Of a stretch of 9,685 nt of DNA, positions 1 to 6,289 are shown piece by piece. The stretch spans positions 1 through 9,685 of the forward strand of contig JBOHPP010000056.1 in NCBI GenBank assembly GCA_050731755.1, read 5' to 3'. The position numbers and the translations under genes were made by a program. The stretch's first letter is position 1. Each line of letters begins with the position of its first letter. This stretch comes from JBOHPP01 sp050731755. GTDB lineage: Bacteria; Methylomirabilota; Methylomirabilia; Rokubacteriales; CSP1-6. The notes below the pieces were generated by a model. It was not told the DNA's origin, searched no databases, and saw only the letters and a program-made list of their open reading frames with translations.

Positions 1-939
1 CCATATTACCGTTCCCAGAACGAAAGCGAGGCCGGCGACCATCGCCGTGATGAGCGTGGCCGCGGCCTTCATGACGCGGATAGCGGCCTCGATGTCGCAA
101 ACGCCTGGGAGCCTTCCGTTACCGAGCACGTAGTGGCCGGGTTTCTCGAGCCTGACGCCGAGAGCGCCCGCCATCGCCGCCATCGTCCAGCCCGCGTTCG
201 GGCTCGAGGTGCGGGCGTGGTCGCGCCACATCGCGCGCCAAGCACGGCGGCCGTCGGCGCCGACAAGCGCCGCAGCGACGACCAGCGCGAGCGCACCGAG
301 TCGCGTGGGCGCGAGGTTGGCGAGGTCGTCGAGTCGCGCGGCCACCTTGCCGAAGTGCTCCAGGGCGCCCTCGCGATAGCCCAGCATCGCGTCCGCGGTG
401 TTGAGCGCGCGATACGCGAAGGCGCCGGGCAAGCCGAAGGCGAGATAGAACAAGAGCGGGGCCGTGATGGCATCGGTGAGGTTCTCGGCGACCGACTCGA
501 CGGCGGCCGACGCCACGCGGCTGGCGTCCAGCGTGACCGTCGAGCGGCTCACGAGGTGACGGCCCACTGCGGTCCGCGCCGCCGTCAGATCGTTGCGCTC
601 GAGGTCCCGGCCCACGCCGCGAGCTGCGGCCGCCAGACGGCGCGCCGACAGCGTCATCTTGAGCGCCAGCGCCTCCAGCACGAGACCGGCCGGCCCCAAC
701 ACCGCGGCCACGTGGGCCAGCGCCCCACCGGCGAGCGCGGCGATGCCGGTGACGACCAGCGTGACTGCGGCCCCGGCGAGCACGAGCCGCGCCGGCCCGC
801 CGCGACAGAGACGGTCGCGACCGGCGCCGAGCGCAGTGCCGATCCAAGCCACCGGGTGCCAGCGGTTGGGCGGCTCGCCGAAGGCGAGATCGATGGCGAG
901 GGCCCCGAGAACGACGAGCGCCGTTGCGAGTCCGGTCAG
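1..939 (-). CDS. cbiB: Adenosylcobinamide-phosphate synthase CbiB (3' end off window)
   Basis: An inner-membrane enzyme (CbiB, called CobD in aerobic-pathway naming) that joins adenosylcobyric acid to aminopropanol or its phosphate. It is open from 939 to the window edge, giving 313 residues, close to the usual full length of about 310-320, so only a few residues are probably missing. Family motifs are AIDLAFGEPPNRWHPVAWIG at 15-34, RHLVSRST near 128-135, SVAENLTDAITAPLLFY at 149-165, FAYRALNTADAMLGY at 174-188, LDDLANLAPTRL at 203-214 and SPNAGWTMAAMAGALGV at 246-262. Several hydrophobic segments fit a membrane protein. The best-placed start is CTG at 939, in a CTGA overlap with the cobQ stop, like the GTGA and ATGA overlaps elsewhere in this operon. 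An in-frame GTG at 1008 would add a poly-arginine leader unlike the family, and the next internal GTG is past the HPV motif. Product confidence is high; start confidence is low. Confidence 0.92.
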   Translation of the reverse strand, partial: MTGLATALVVLGALAIDLAFGEPPNRWHPVAWIGTALGAGRDRLCRGGPARLVLAGAAVTLVVTGIAALAGGALAHVAAVLGPAGLVLEALALKMTLSARRLAAAARGVGRDLERNDLTAARTAVGRHLVSRSTVTLDASRVASAAVESVAENLTDAITAPLLFYLAFGLPGAFAYRALNTADAMLGYREGALEHFGKVAARLDDLANLAPTRLGALALVVAAALVGADGRRAWRAMWRDHARTSSPNAGWTMAAMAGALGVRLEKPGHYVLGNGRLPGVCDIEAAIRVMKAAATLITAMVAGLAFVLGTVIW

Positions 940-2342
940 AGGCGCGCCAGCCTGATGATCGCCGGCACGTCGACCGCGGCGGCGACGGCGTCGGCCAGCC
1001 GGTCGCACCGCGCGACTGGCCTCTCGTGCGCCCCAGCGCGGGTCGAGCGCGATCCCCTTGCGCCGGGCCAGGGCCTGTTCGCCAGCGCGGCGCTGCGCCG
1101 GGCGCTGCTCGAGAGCCTGCCATCGAGGGCGCTCCGCCCCGTGTGGATCTCGTAGCCGTCGATCTCGGTGCGGCGCGCAGCGGCCAGGAGGCCGTCACCG
1201 GCCTCCACGCGCCCGCGCACGCGCACGGTGGTCTTGACCGGGGCGAACGTCGTCCGCACGTCGAGCAGGCCGAGACCCGGCGCCCTGGCTGCCGGCGATT
1301 CGATCCCTTCGGGGTCGTAGAGCGCGGTGCCGAGCATCTGGTAGCCGCCGCAGATGCCGATGACCGGCGTGTCCCTGCCGGCCCCGGCCAGGAGGGCCCC
1401 GGCCAAGCCCGTCGACCGGAGCCAGTCGAGGTCCGCCATCGTGCTCTTGCTGCCCGGCAGGATGATCAGGTCGGCGCCGGCCAGGCCACCGGCGCCGTCG
1501 ACGAACCGTACGCGCACGCCAGGTTCGCGAGCGAGTGGCTCGACGTCGTCGAAGTTGGCGATGCGCGGCAGTCGTATGACAGCAATGTCGAGCCGACAGG
1601 TGCCACTGGGCGGCAGCGCGACCTCGAGGTCGAGCGAGTCCTCGGCGGGGACGAGGCCGGCTTCGAGATAGGGAACGACGCCGAGGACGGGCAACGCGGT
1701 CCGCGCCACCAGCGTCTCGAGGCCGGGCGCCAGCAGTATCGGGTCGCCCCGGAACTTGTTGACGATGAACCCGGCCACTCGCTCGCGGTCCTCCGGCGCG
1801 AGCAGGGCCAGCGTCCCCACGAAGGCGGCGAAGACGCCACCTCGGTCGATGTCTCCGACGAGGAGCACGGGCGCCTGGGCCAGCCGGGCGATGCACATGT
1901 TCACGATCTCGCCGTCCACGAGGTTGATCTCGGCGGGACTGCCCTCGATCACGACGAGGTCGTGAGACTGGCGGAGGCGCTCCAGGCTCGCGATCACGAT
2001 CGGGAGCAGCGCCGGCCGCCGCCGGCCGTATTCGCGGAACGTCATGCTGCCGACCGGCACGCCGCGGACGACGACCTGCGAGCGATCGTCCCGCTCGGGC
2101 TTGAGAAGGATGGGGTTCATGTCTACAGTCGGCTCGACGCCGGCCGCCTCGGCTTGCGCGGCCTGGGCACGGCCGATCTCGCCACCCCCGGCGGTCACCG
2201 CGGCGTTGAGTGCCATGTTCTGCGCCTTGAACGGCGCGACCCGCCACCCGCGACGCGCGAAGATTCGGCAGAGGGCGGCGGTGAGCGGGCTCTTGCCCAC
2301 GCCGGACGCCGTCCCCTGGAGCATCAGACAGCGACCCGTCAT
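936..2342 (-). CDS. cobQ: Cobyric acid synthase CobQ/CbiP, C-terminal region scrambled
   Basis: A 468-residue cobyric acid synthase, which amidates carboxylates b, d, e and g of adenosylcobyrinic a,c-diamide using ATP and glutamine. The ATG at 2342 lies 10 nt after the tonB stop; AGGTGA (2358-2353) overlaps that stop. The N-terminal ATPase half is clear: LMLQGTASGVGKS at 6-18, VAPFKAQNMALN at 35-46, SPAEINLVDGEIVNM at 135-149 and LLVGDIDRGGVFA at 160-172. The glutaminase half has LIILPGSKST at 292-301 and the nucleophile Cys331 in GICGGYQMLG; GYEIHTGR at 396-403 is also present. Two oddities: EGSPAE lacks the Ala-Gly of the usual EGAGSPAE, and residues 404-446 do not resemble CobQ and lack the catalytic GTYxHG motif. 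CDRLADAVAAAVDVPAI at 446-462 is again a normal family ending. Function is therefore doubtful unless the region is an assembly error. Confidence 0.85.
   Translation of the reverse strand: MTGRCLMLQGTASGVGKSPLTAALCRIFARRGWRVAPFKAQNMALNAAVTAGGGEIGRAQAAQAEAAGVEPTVDMNPILLKPERDDRSQVVVRGVPVGSMTFREYGRRRPALLPIVIASLERLRQSHDLVVIEGSPAEINLVDGEIVNMCIARLAQAPVLLVGDIDRGGVFAAFVGTLALLAPEDRERVAGFIVNKFRGDPILLAPGLETLVARTALPVLGVVPYLEAGLVPAEDSLDLEVALPPSGTCRLDIAVIRLPRIANFDDVEPLAREPGVRVRFVDGAGGLAGADLIILPGSKSTMADLDWLRSTGLAGALLAGAGRDTPVIGICGGYQMLGTALYDPEGIESPAARAPGLGLLDVRTTFAPVKTTVRVRGRVEAGDGLLAAARRTEIDGYEIHTGRSALDGRLSSSARRSAALANRPWPGARGSRSTRAGAHERPVARCDRLADAVAAAVDVPAIIRLARL
1009..1119 (-). other. Rearranged block inside cobQ: possible micro-inversion plus frame change
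   Basis: The plus strand of 1072-1119 reads GLFASAALRRALLESL, which resembles the stretch that follows GTYxH in CobQ, although cobQ is on the minus strand. Directly beside it, minus-strand 1068-1009 reads ARRKGIALDPRWGAREASRA, the kind of sequence expected next in CobQ, but in the frame used by cbiB rather than that of cobQ. Family-like sequence returns to the cobQ frame at about 1007. The CobQ reading frame passes through the whole block without a stop. The interpretation is an inference from motif matching by eye, and GC-rich antisense frames are naturally rich in Ala, Leu and Arg. Confidence 0.55.
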
Positions 2343-2352
2343 GGCGGCGCGT

Positions 2353-3279
2353 TCACCTGAGCACGAACACGACAGGGAGCCGGACGCTGAGCGTGCGCGC
2401 GGGCAGGTCGCGGGGGAACGGCTGAGGGTGGAGGCTCCGCACGCTGTCCACCGCCGCCTCGTCGAGGAGCGGGTGCGCGGACGATTCGACGACGCGCACA
2501 GGGCCGATGGCGCCGTCGGGGAGCACCGTAACTTCGATCGTCACCGTGCCGGTGAGACCGCGGCGCCGGGCGGCGGCGGGATAGCGGAGCGCCTCGTCGA
2601 TCCGCTGGCGCAGCCGCCCGAGGTAGCCGGCGTACATCGCGCCGGGGTCAGCCGGCGCGCTGCCGGGCACGGCCAGCGCGAGATCCTGTCCGGCGCGAGC
2701 ACTCGTATCCGCTCCGTCGGGGTCGCCGGAGTTCGTCGACGTGACGTCTCCGCTACCCGTGGCCTGACCATCGACGACCCCCGTGGGCGGGCCAGAGGTC
2801 GACGGGCGCGTTGACTCGTCGGACGCCCCACCGGGACCGGCCAGCTCAGGTCCTGACGAGGGCAGCTCCGTCGTCGTCGCCGGGGCCGTCGCGGTCGGCT
2901 CAAAGACCGTGGCGGGCGAAGGCTGCGGGGGCGCGGGCGATGGATCGACGGGAAGCGGCTCCGCAGATTCCACCGGGGTCGGGGGGGCGACAGCGGGCGG
3001 CTCCGGAACTGGCAGCGCAGCGTCCGCACGATCGGTGCTGGCGACAGTCGGACGCTCTTCCCGTCGGGGTGGCGCGGGGGCGCGTGCCGGGGCTCGCGCC
3101 CGCACTGACCGCTCGGGGTCGCTCGCCGGACGCTCGGCTCCGGCACTGATCTCCTCCGTGAGGTTGATCGGCAGCGCGGGGAGCGACTCGTCCGGCGGTG
3201 CTGCGAGCAGAACGCTCGCCACGAGCGCGCCGTGAAGCAGCAGCGAGGCGGCGAATCCGCCCACGTGGCGGCGCCTCAT
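2353..3279 (-). CDS. tonB: TonB energy-transducing protein
   Basis: A 308-residue TonB-family protein, probably dedicated to the BtuB of this operon. It has an N-terminal membrane anchor at about 8-27 with the conserved S-x3-H pattern (Ser12 and His16 in ASLLLHGALV), which in TonB contacts ExbB/ExbD and is needed for energy coupling. A long Pro/Ala/Thr/Ser-rich periplasmic spacer spans about 30-210. The C-terminal TonB domain at about 216-308 includes LRYPAAARRRGLTGTVTIEV, LPDGAIGPVRVVESSAHPLL, DEAAVDSV and PQPFP. The ATG overlaps the cbiZ stop as ATGA and has no visible Shine-Dalgarno sequence, so translation is probably coupled. No exbB or exbD is in the window. The spacer is compositionally biased, so its residue-level boundaries are approximate. 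Confidence 0.93.
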   Translation of the reverse strand: MRRRHVGGFAASLLLHGALVASVLLAAPPDESLPALPINLTEEISAGAERPASDPERSVRARAPARAPAPPRREERPTVASTDRADAALPVPEPPAVAPPTPVESAEPLPVDPSPAPPQPSPATVFEPTATAPATTTELPSSGPELAGPGGASDESTRPSTSGPPTGVVDGQATGSGDVTSTNSGDPDGADTSARAGQDLALAVPGSAPADPGAMYAGYLGRLRQRIDEALRYPAAARRRGLTGTVTIEVTVLPDGAIGPVRVVESSAHPLLDEAAVDSVRSLHPQPFPRDLPARTLSVRLPVVFVLR

Positions 3280-3929
3280 GCTGATTCGTCGAGCCAGCGT
3301 CGGATCCCGGCGTCGAGCGCGGACCTCACCGCTCGCCCGGCGATGGCCCCCAGCTCGCTCACGGGACCACCGAACCGGCAGGATCGGCCCCGCCCGGTGG
3401 CGGCCACGACGACAGCGTCGGTGGAGGTGCCGCTGGCCACTCGCCCATCTGGGGTGCGGACGCCCGCCTCGGCCAGAGCGAGGCTCTTGGCCTCGGTTGC
3501 CGTGATGACGAGGTTCACGAGGGCGGCCGGCTCGGGGTCGGCGTCGACGACGAGAATCGTATTGATCGTCGACGGCGCCCAGGCCGCCGCGGAGCTGCGG
3601 CCGGCGCTGGCGGTATTGCTGAGGCCGATGGTGGCGACGGCCAATACGCTCAGACTGTCGACGGAGTCGTAGACCAACTCGGCCTTTTCGGTCCAGGCCG
3701 CGGTGAGCAGCCCGACCCAGGGGGGCGCGATGGCGCGGCGCCGGGTGAAGTCGTCGAGGACCCGCTCGCTGTCCTCGCAGCGGAAGCCTTTCGGGACGTG
3801 GCAGTTCACGATGGCGCCGGCAGCGGCAAAGCCGCCGCCGATCACCGCCGAAGAGAGGGTGACCAGCCCCATGCGTGCGCGCACAACCACCGCCTCCGTA
3901 TCCACCTCCACCGTCACGCCCTCGATCAT
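3276..3929 (-). CDS. cbiZ: Adenosylcobinamide amidohydrolase CbiZ
   Basis: A 217-residue protein matching the CbiZ family. CbiZ cleaves the aminopropanol arm from adenosylcobinamide (bacterial members also act on pseudocobalamin) to give adenosylcobyric acid, the entry point for remodelling imported corrinoids. Family-like segments are LVTLSSAVIGGGF at 22-34, IVNCHVPKGF at 40-49, VGLLTAAW at 72-79, and the strongest block, ITATEAKSLALAEAGVRT at 142-159 followed by ASGTSTDAVVVA at 165-176. The ATG at 3929 lies 16 nt after the btuB stop and follows a G-rich site (GGGGGG). The frame is open further upstream to 4022, but that part is inside btuB. The stop overlaps the tonB start as ATGA. It has no signal peptide, so it is cytoplasmic. 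It sits between the importer genes and cbiB, which uses its product. Confidence 0.9.
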   Translation of the reverse strand: MIEGVTVEVDTEAVVVRARMGLVTLSSAVIGGGFAAAGAIVNCHVPKGFRCEDSERVLDDFTRRRAIAPPWVGLLTAAWTEKAELVYDSVDSLSVLAVATIGLSNTASAGRSSAAAWAPSTINTILVVDADPEPAALVNLVITATEAKSLALAEAGVRTPDGRVASGTSTDAVVVAATGRGRSCRFGGPVSELGAIAGRAVRSALDAGIRRWLDESA

Positions 3930-3945
3930 CGCGCCCCCCGGCGGT

Positions 3946-6030
3946 TCAGTACCGCACTTGAAGTCCGGCCAGCACGTTGATGCCCAGGGCCGGAAATCCG
4001 AGCACTTCCATGTACTCCTCATCGGTCACGTTGTTCACGCGGACCGTGAGGTCGAGGGCCGGAACCACGCCACGCCGCGGCACGATATGCCAGGTGCCGC
4101 CTACATCGATGCGGTGGTAGCCGGGGTTGCTCGGGCGCGGCTCCCCGTCGAACTGCTTCGAGACGACCTGGGCCTCGGCAAAGAGGCTCAGCGCTTTGAC
4201 CGGCTCCCAGGCGAGAGCCCCAGTGAAGCGGTTTTTGGGGAAGCGCCGCAGCCGATGGCCGGTTTCGAGATCCTCGGTGTCCGTGTAGGTATAGCTGCCG
4301 GAAACCGTCAGGGTGTCGAGGACGTCGAGAGCACCGGAGGCCTCGAAGCCCTTCGTCCGCGCTCGACCAACGTTGATCGGGCAGCCGAAGTTGCCGGGCG
4401 GGCACAGAGACGCGTCGAATGTGAACTGGATGAGGTTGCGGAACCAGTTGTCGAAGTAGGTCGCGCCGAGCCGGAGCCGGTCGCGCCAGAAGCGCTGTTC
4501 GAAGCCGGCGTCCCAGCTCTCACTGCGCTCGGGCTTGAGATCCGGGTTGCTGAATTGGGGGAAGAAGAGATCGTTGATCGTCGGCGCCCGGAACCCCTCC
4601 CCCCACGTTCCGCGGAGCTTGGTCCCCGTCTCGCGGATCAGGAAGACGGCGCTCGCCCGACCCGTGGTGACGCTGCCAAACCGGCTGTGGTCGTCCAAGC
4701 GGACGCCCCCGGACAGGATCAGCCGGTCGAACAGTCGCAGCTCGTCCTGGATGAACCCGGACACGGTGTTGAGGTGCTCGTCGAGCACGGTCGTGGAGCC
4801 GGCGAAGGTCGAATCGATATCTCCGGACTCCGTACGGTACTCGCCGCCCAGCGTGAGCGTATTCCATTTCCCGGCATGCCAGGCCGTGATCAGCTCGGCT
4901 TCCTGGCGCCGCACATCGATCTGGGACCGGCTCGCCCCGCCGAACACAGGGTCGAGGTCCAGGTTGCCGGCCTCCGCGTCGTCCGGCGTCGCCGGGTCCC
5001 GAAACGTCAGCCAGTTCCAGAACACGCCGTACCGCGCGCGCACCTCGAACCACTCGACCGGCTTCTGGGTCCATTCGAGCGCGACGGTCAGGGTCTCGCT
5101 GAACTGCTCGGCGTTGGGATCGAGCACGAAAAACGGGCTCTGGGCTGTTGGCGTGACGCCGTCGAAGGGCAGCTCCGACGCCGTGTTGGTGTAGCGGGCG
5201 CTGAGGCCGATGTGGCCGCTCAGCGGCAGCGTGAGACCCAGCCGGGTGCTGAGCGCGCCTTGCTCGGTCTCGTCGTTGCTGAACCGGCCGCGGGCGCGCT
5301 CGAAGGTGGTACGCCCGCCGCTCTCGAACCAGGAGCCGGCCAGCGAGTAGTCGAAGAGGCCGACGCTGCCGCTGAAGCCGGCCCGCTCGCGGTGCGTGTC
5401 GTAGTTGCCGAACTCGACCGAAGCGTAGGGCGCGAAGGGGCCCCGGCCGCGCTTGGTGATGATGTTGACGACGCCACCGATGGCGTCGGCGCCGTAGATG
5501 GTGGACTGTGGTCCCCGCACGACCTCGATGCGTTCGATCTGGTCGATCGAGATGTCGGCCAGCTCGGCCGACCCCGTGGTCGGGCTCTTCACCCGGACGC
5601 CATCCACCAGAACCTGCACTTGCTGGGGACTGGCGCCGCGGATGCGAATCGCGGTGGTCTTGCCGAACCCGCCTGACTGCTGGATGTCGACGCCGGGCAC
5701 GTGCCGGAGCGCGTCACCGACGGTCTCCCAACGGTACAACTGAATGTCCTCCTCGGTGATCACCGTCACCGCGGCACCGAGCCGCTCGGCCGGCGATTCG
5801 ATCTTCGTGGCCGTCACGACCACGGGCTCCAGGCGACGCTCCTCCTGAGCGGAGACGCGCCCGGAGAGGCTGGTGACGACGATGGCGACCAGGACGACAG
5901 ACACGATCCGTTTCACTTGTAGCGGGGCCCGCGAGCCCGGCTCGGGCCGTGGGAGTGCGAAGCCACAGCGCGCCCGGCGCGCGAGGCGAGCCTGCGTGAG
6001 TCGGGCTGCCCCAGGTGCGCAAAGCGTCAT
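3946..6030 (-). CDS. btuB: TonB-dependent outer-membrane cobalamin receptor BtuB
   Basis: An outer-membrane TonB-dependent receptor that takes up corrinoids, 694 residues from the ATG at 6030 or 656 from the GTG at 5916. Numbered from the ATG, the hydrophobic signal core is at 41-56 with a VSA|Q cleavage site near 61. The TonB box PVVVTAT is at 69-75, and the plug domain at about 69-195 includes DALRHVPGVDI, IRIRGASPQQVQVLVDGV and VRGPQSTIYGADAIGGVVNI. The rest is a beta-barrel ending in aromatic Tyr (AGLQVRY), the expected barrel-assembly signal. The ATG is preferred because it alone has a strong ribosome site, but it adds 38 basic, unusual residues before the signal peptide. The GTG gives an ordinary signal peptide but has no Shine-Dalgarno sequence. 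The frame also stays open to 6198, but that part is riboswitch. Cobalamin specificity follows from the riboswitch and the btuFCD and cob neighbours. Confidence 0.93.
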   Translation of the reverse strand: MTLCAPGAARLTQARLARRARCGFALPRPEPGSRAPLQVKRIVSVVLVAIVVTSLSGRVSAQEERRLEPVVVTATKIESPAERLGAAVTVITEEDIQLYRWETVGDALRHVPGVDIQQSGGFGKTTAIRIRGASPQQVQVLVDGVRVKSPTTGSAELADISIDQIERIEVVRGPQSTIYGADAIGGVVNIITKRGRGPFAPYASVEFGNYDTHRERAGFSGSVGLFDYSLAGSWFESGGRTTFERARGRFSNDETEQGALSTRLGLTLPLSGHIGLSARYTNTASELPFDGVTPTAQSPFFVLDPNAEQFSETLTVALEWTQKPVEWFEVRARYGVFWNWLTFRDPATPDDAEAGNLDLDPVFGGASRSQIDVRRQEAELITAWHAGKWNTLTLGGEYRTESGDIDSTFAGSTTVLDEHLNTVSGFIQDELRLFDRLILSGGVRLDDHSRFGSVTTGRASAVFLIRETGTKLRGTWGEGFRAPTINDLFFPQFSNPDLKPERSESWDAGFEQRFWRDRLRLGATYFDNWFRNLIQFTFDASLCPPGNFGCPINVGRARTKGFEASGALDVLDTLTVSGSYTYTDTEDLETGHRLRRFPKNRFTGALAWEPVKALSLFAEAQVVSKQFDGEPRPSNPGYHRIDVGGTWHIVPRRGVVPALDLTVRVNNVTDEEYMEVLGFPALGINVLAGLQVRY
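5926..5948 (-). other. GC-rich hairpin between the two candidate btuB starts
   Basis: A 23-nt imperfect inverted repeat: GGCCC pairs with GGGCC and GAGC pairs with GCTC around a 3-nt loop, with a 2-nt bulge, giving 9 G/C-rich pairs. It ends 10 nt before the GTG at 5916. No T tract follows, so it is not a standard intrinsic terminator. If btuB starts at the ATG at 6030, the hairpin lies within its coding region. Confidence 0.4.
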
Positions 6031-6035
6031 TTGCT

Positions 6036-6055
6036 CCCTCCTTCTGGCGCGAAAG
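6036..6055 (-). promoter_or_regulatory. btuB Shine-Dalgarno and possible SD-sequestering hairpin
   Basis: On the minus strand, AAGGAGGG (6043-6036) is a near-perfect ribosome binding site, with the AGGAGG core 6 nt before the ATG at 6030-6028. Just upstream, CTTTC at 6055-6051 can pair with GAAGG at 6044-6040 (one U-G pair, 6-nt loop), covering the first half of the site. A further upstream CTTCC could pair alternatively with GGAGG. Lying directly downstream of the B12 box, this is a plausible expression platform for translational OFF control. The pairing is short, and no ligand-dependent switch can be shown from sequence alone. Confidence 0.6.
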
Positions 6056-6069
6056 GGTTGGAAGCCCAC

Positions 6070-6266
6070 GCCCCGGACAGGTCTCCTGACTCGTGGATCG
6101 TCGCGAGCGTCCCGACCTTCCCGTCCAGCCCTCGTCGTCGTGACGACGCGGGCGCGACAGTGGCTCCGCGCGCAGCGGAACGGAACGGCGCTCCCCACTC
6201 ACAGTGGCGCGACCGTGCCGGCCTCGGCCCTGAGCGGCCCTCACCGGCTTCCCTGGCTCCGGGGTG
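6070..6266 (-). ncRNA. Cobalamin (adenosylcobalamin) riboswitch upstream of btuB
   Basis: A cis-regulatory RNA read on the minus strand, matching the cobalamin riboswitch consensus at several separate places. P1 is a perfect 6-bp stem: CCCCGG at 6264-6259 pairs with CCGGGG at 6076-6071. AGGGAAGCCGGTGA is at 6254-6241, GCGCCACTGTGAG at 6210-6198, a GGGAAGGTCGGG element at about 6123-6112, and the B12 box GAGTCAGGAGACCTGTCC at 6092-6075. A variable peripheral region between them holds a small CGTCG/CGACG hairpin. The RNA almost fills the btuD-btuB gap and ends 40 nt before the ATG at 6030, a distance that suits control of translation. High coenzyme B12 would be expected to lower expression of btuB and perhaps of cbiZ-tonB-cobQ-cbiB. 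The exact 5' end is uncertain by several bases. Confidence 0.96.
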
Positions 6267-6289
6267 TCCTCAGATCAGCCTCGGACGTC

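Noticed and set aside
119..1198. 359-codon minus-strand frame spanning cbiB and the end of cobQ
   Set aside because: It is Arg/Ser/Pro/Gly-rich with no family resemblance; the true cbiB frame over the same bases matches adenosylcobinamide-phosphate synthase throughout.
924..2360. 478-codon open frame on the plus strand opposite cobQ
   Set aside because: It is a mirror of cobQ with no domain of its own. Only the separate plus-strand frame at 1072-1119 drew interest, and that as displaced cobQ sequence rather than as a gene.
3703..5676. 657-codon open frame on the plus strand opposite btuB
   Set aside because: It is antisense to a clear BtuB receptor, has biased Arg/Glu/Pro/Ala composition and no recognisable domain; long antisense frames are expected in DNA this rich in GC.
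5926..5948. GC-rich hairpin as a transcription terminator before btuB
   Set aside because: There is no T-rich tract after the stem on either strand, and it lies within an open frame that may be coding.
6031..6198. Upstream extension of the btuB frame
   Set aside because: These bases are the riboswitch and its expression platform; the extra translated sequence has no signal peptide or homology.
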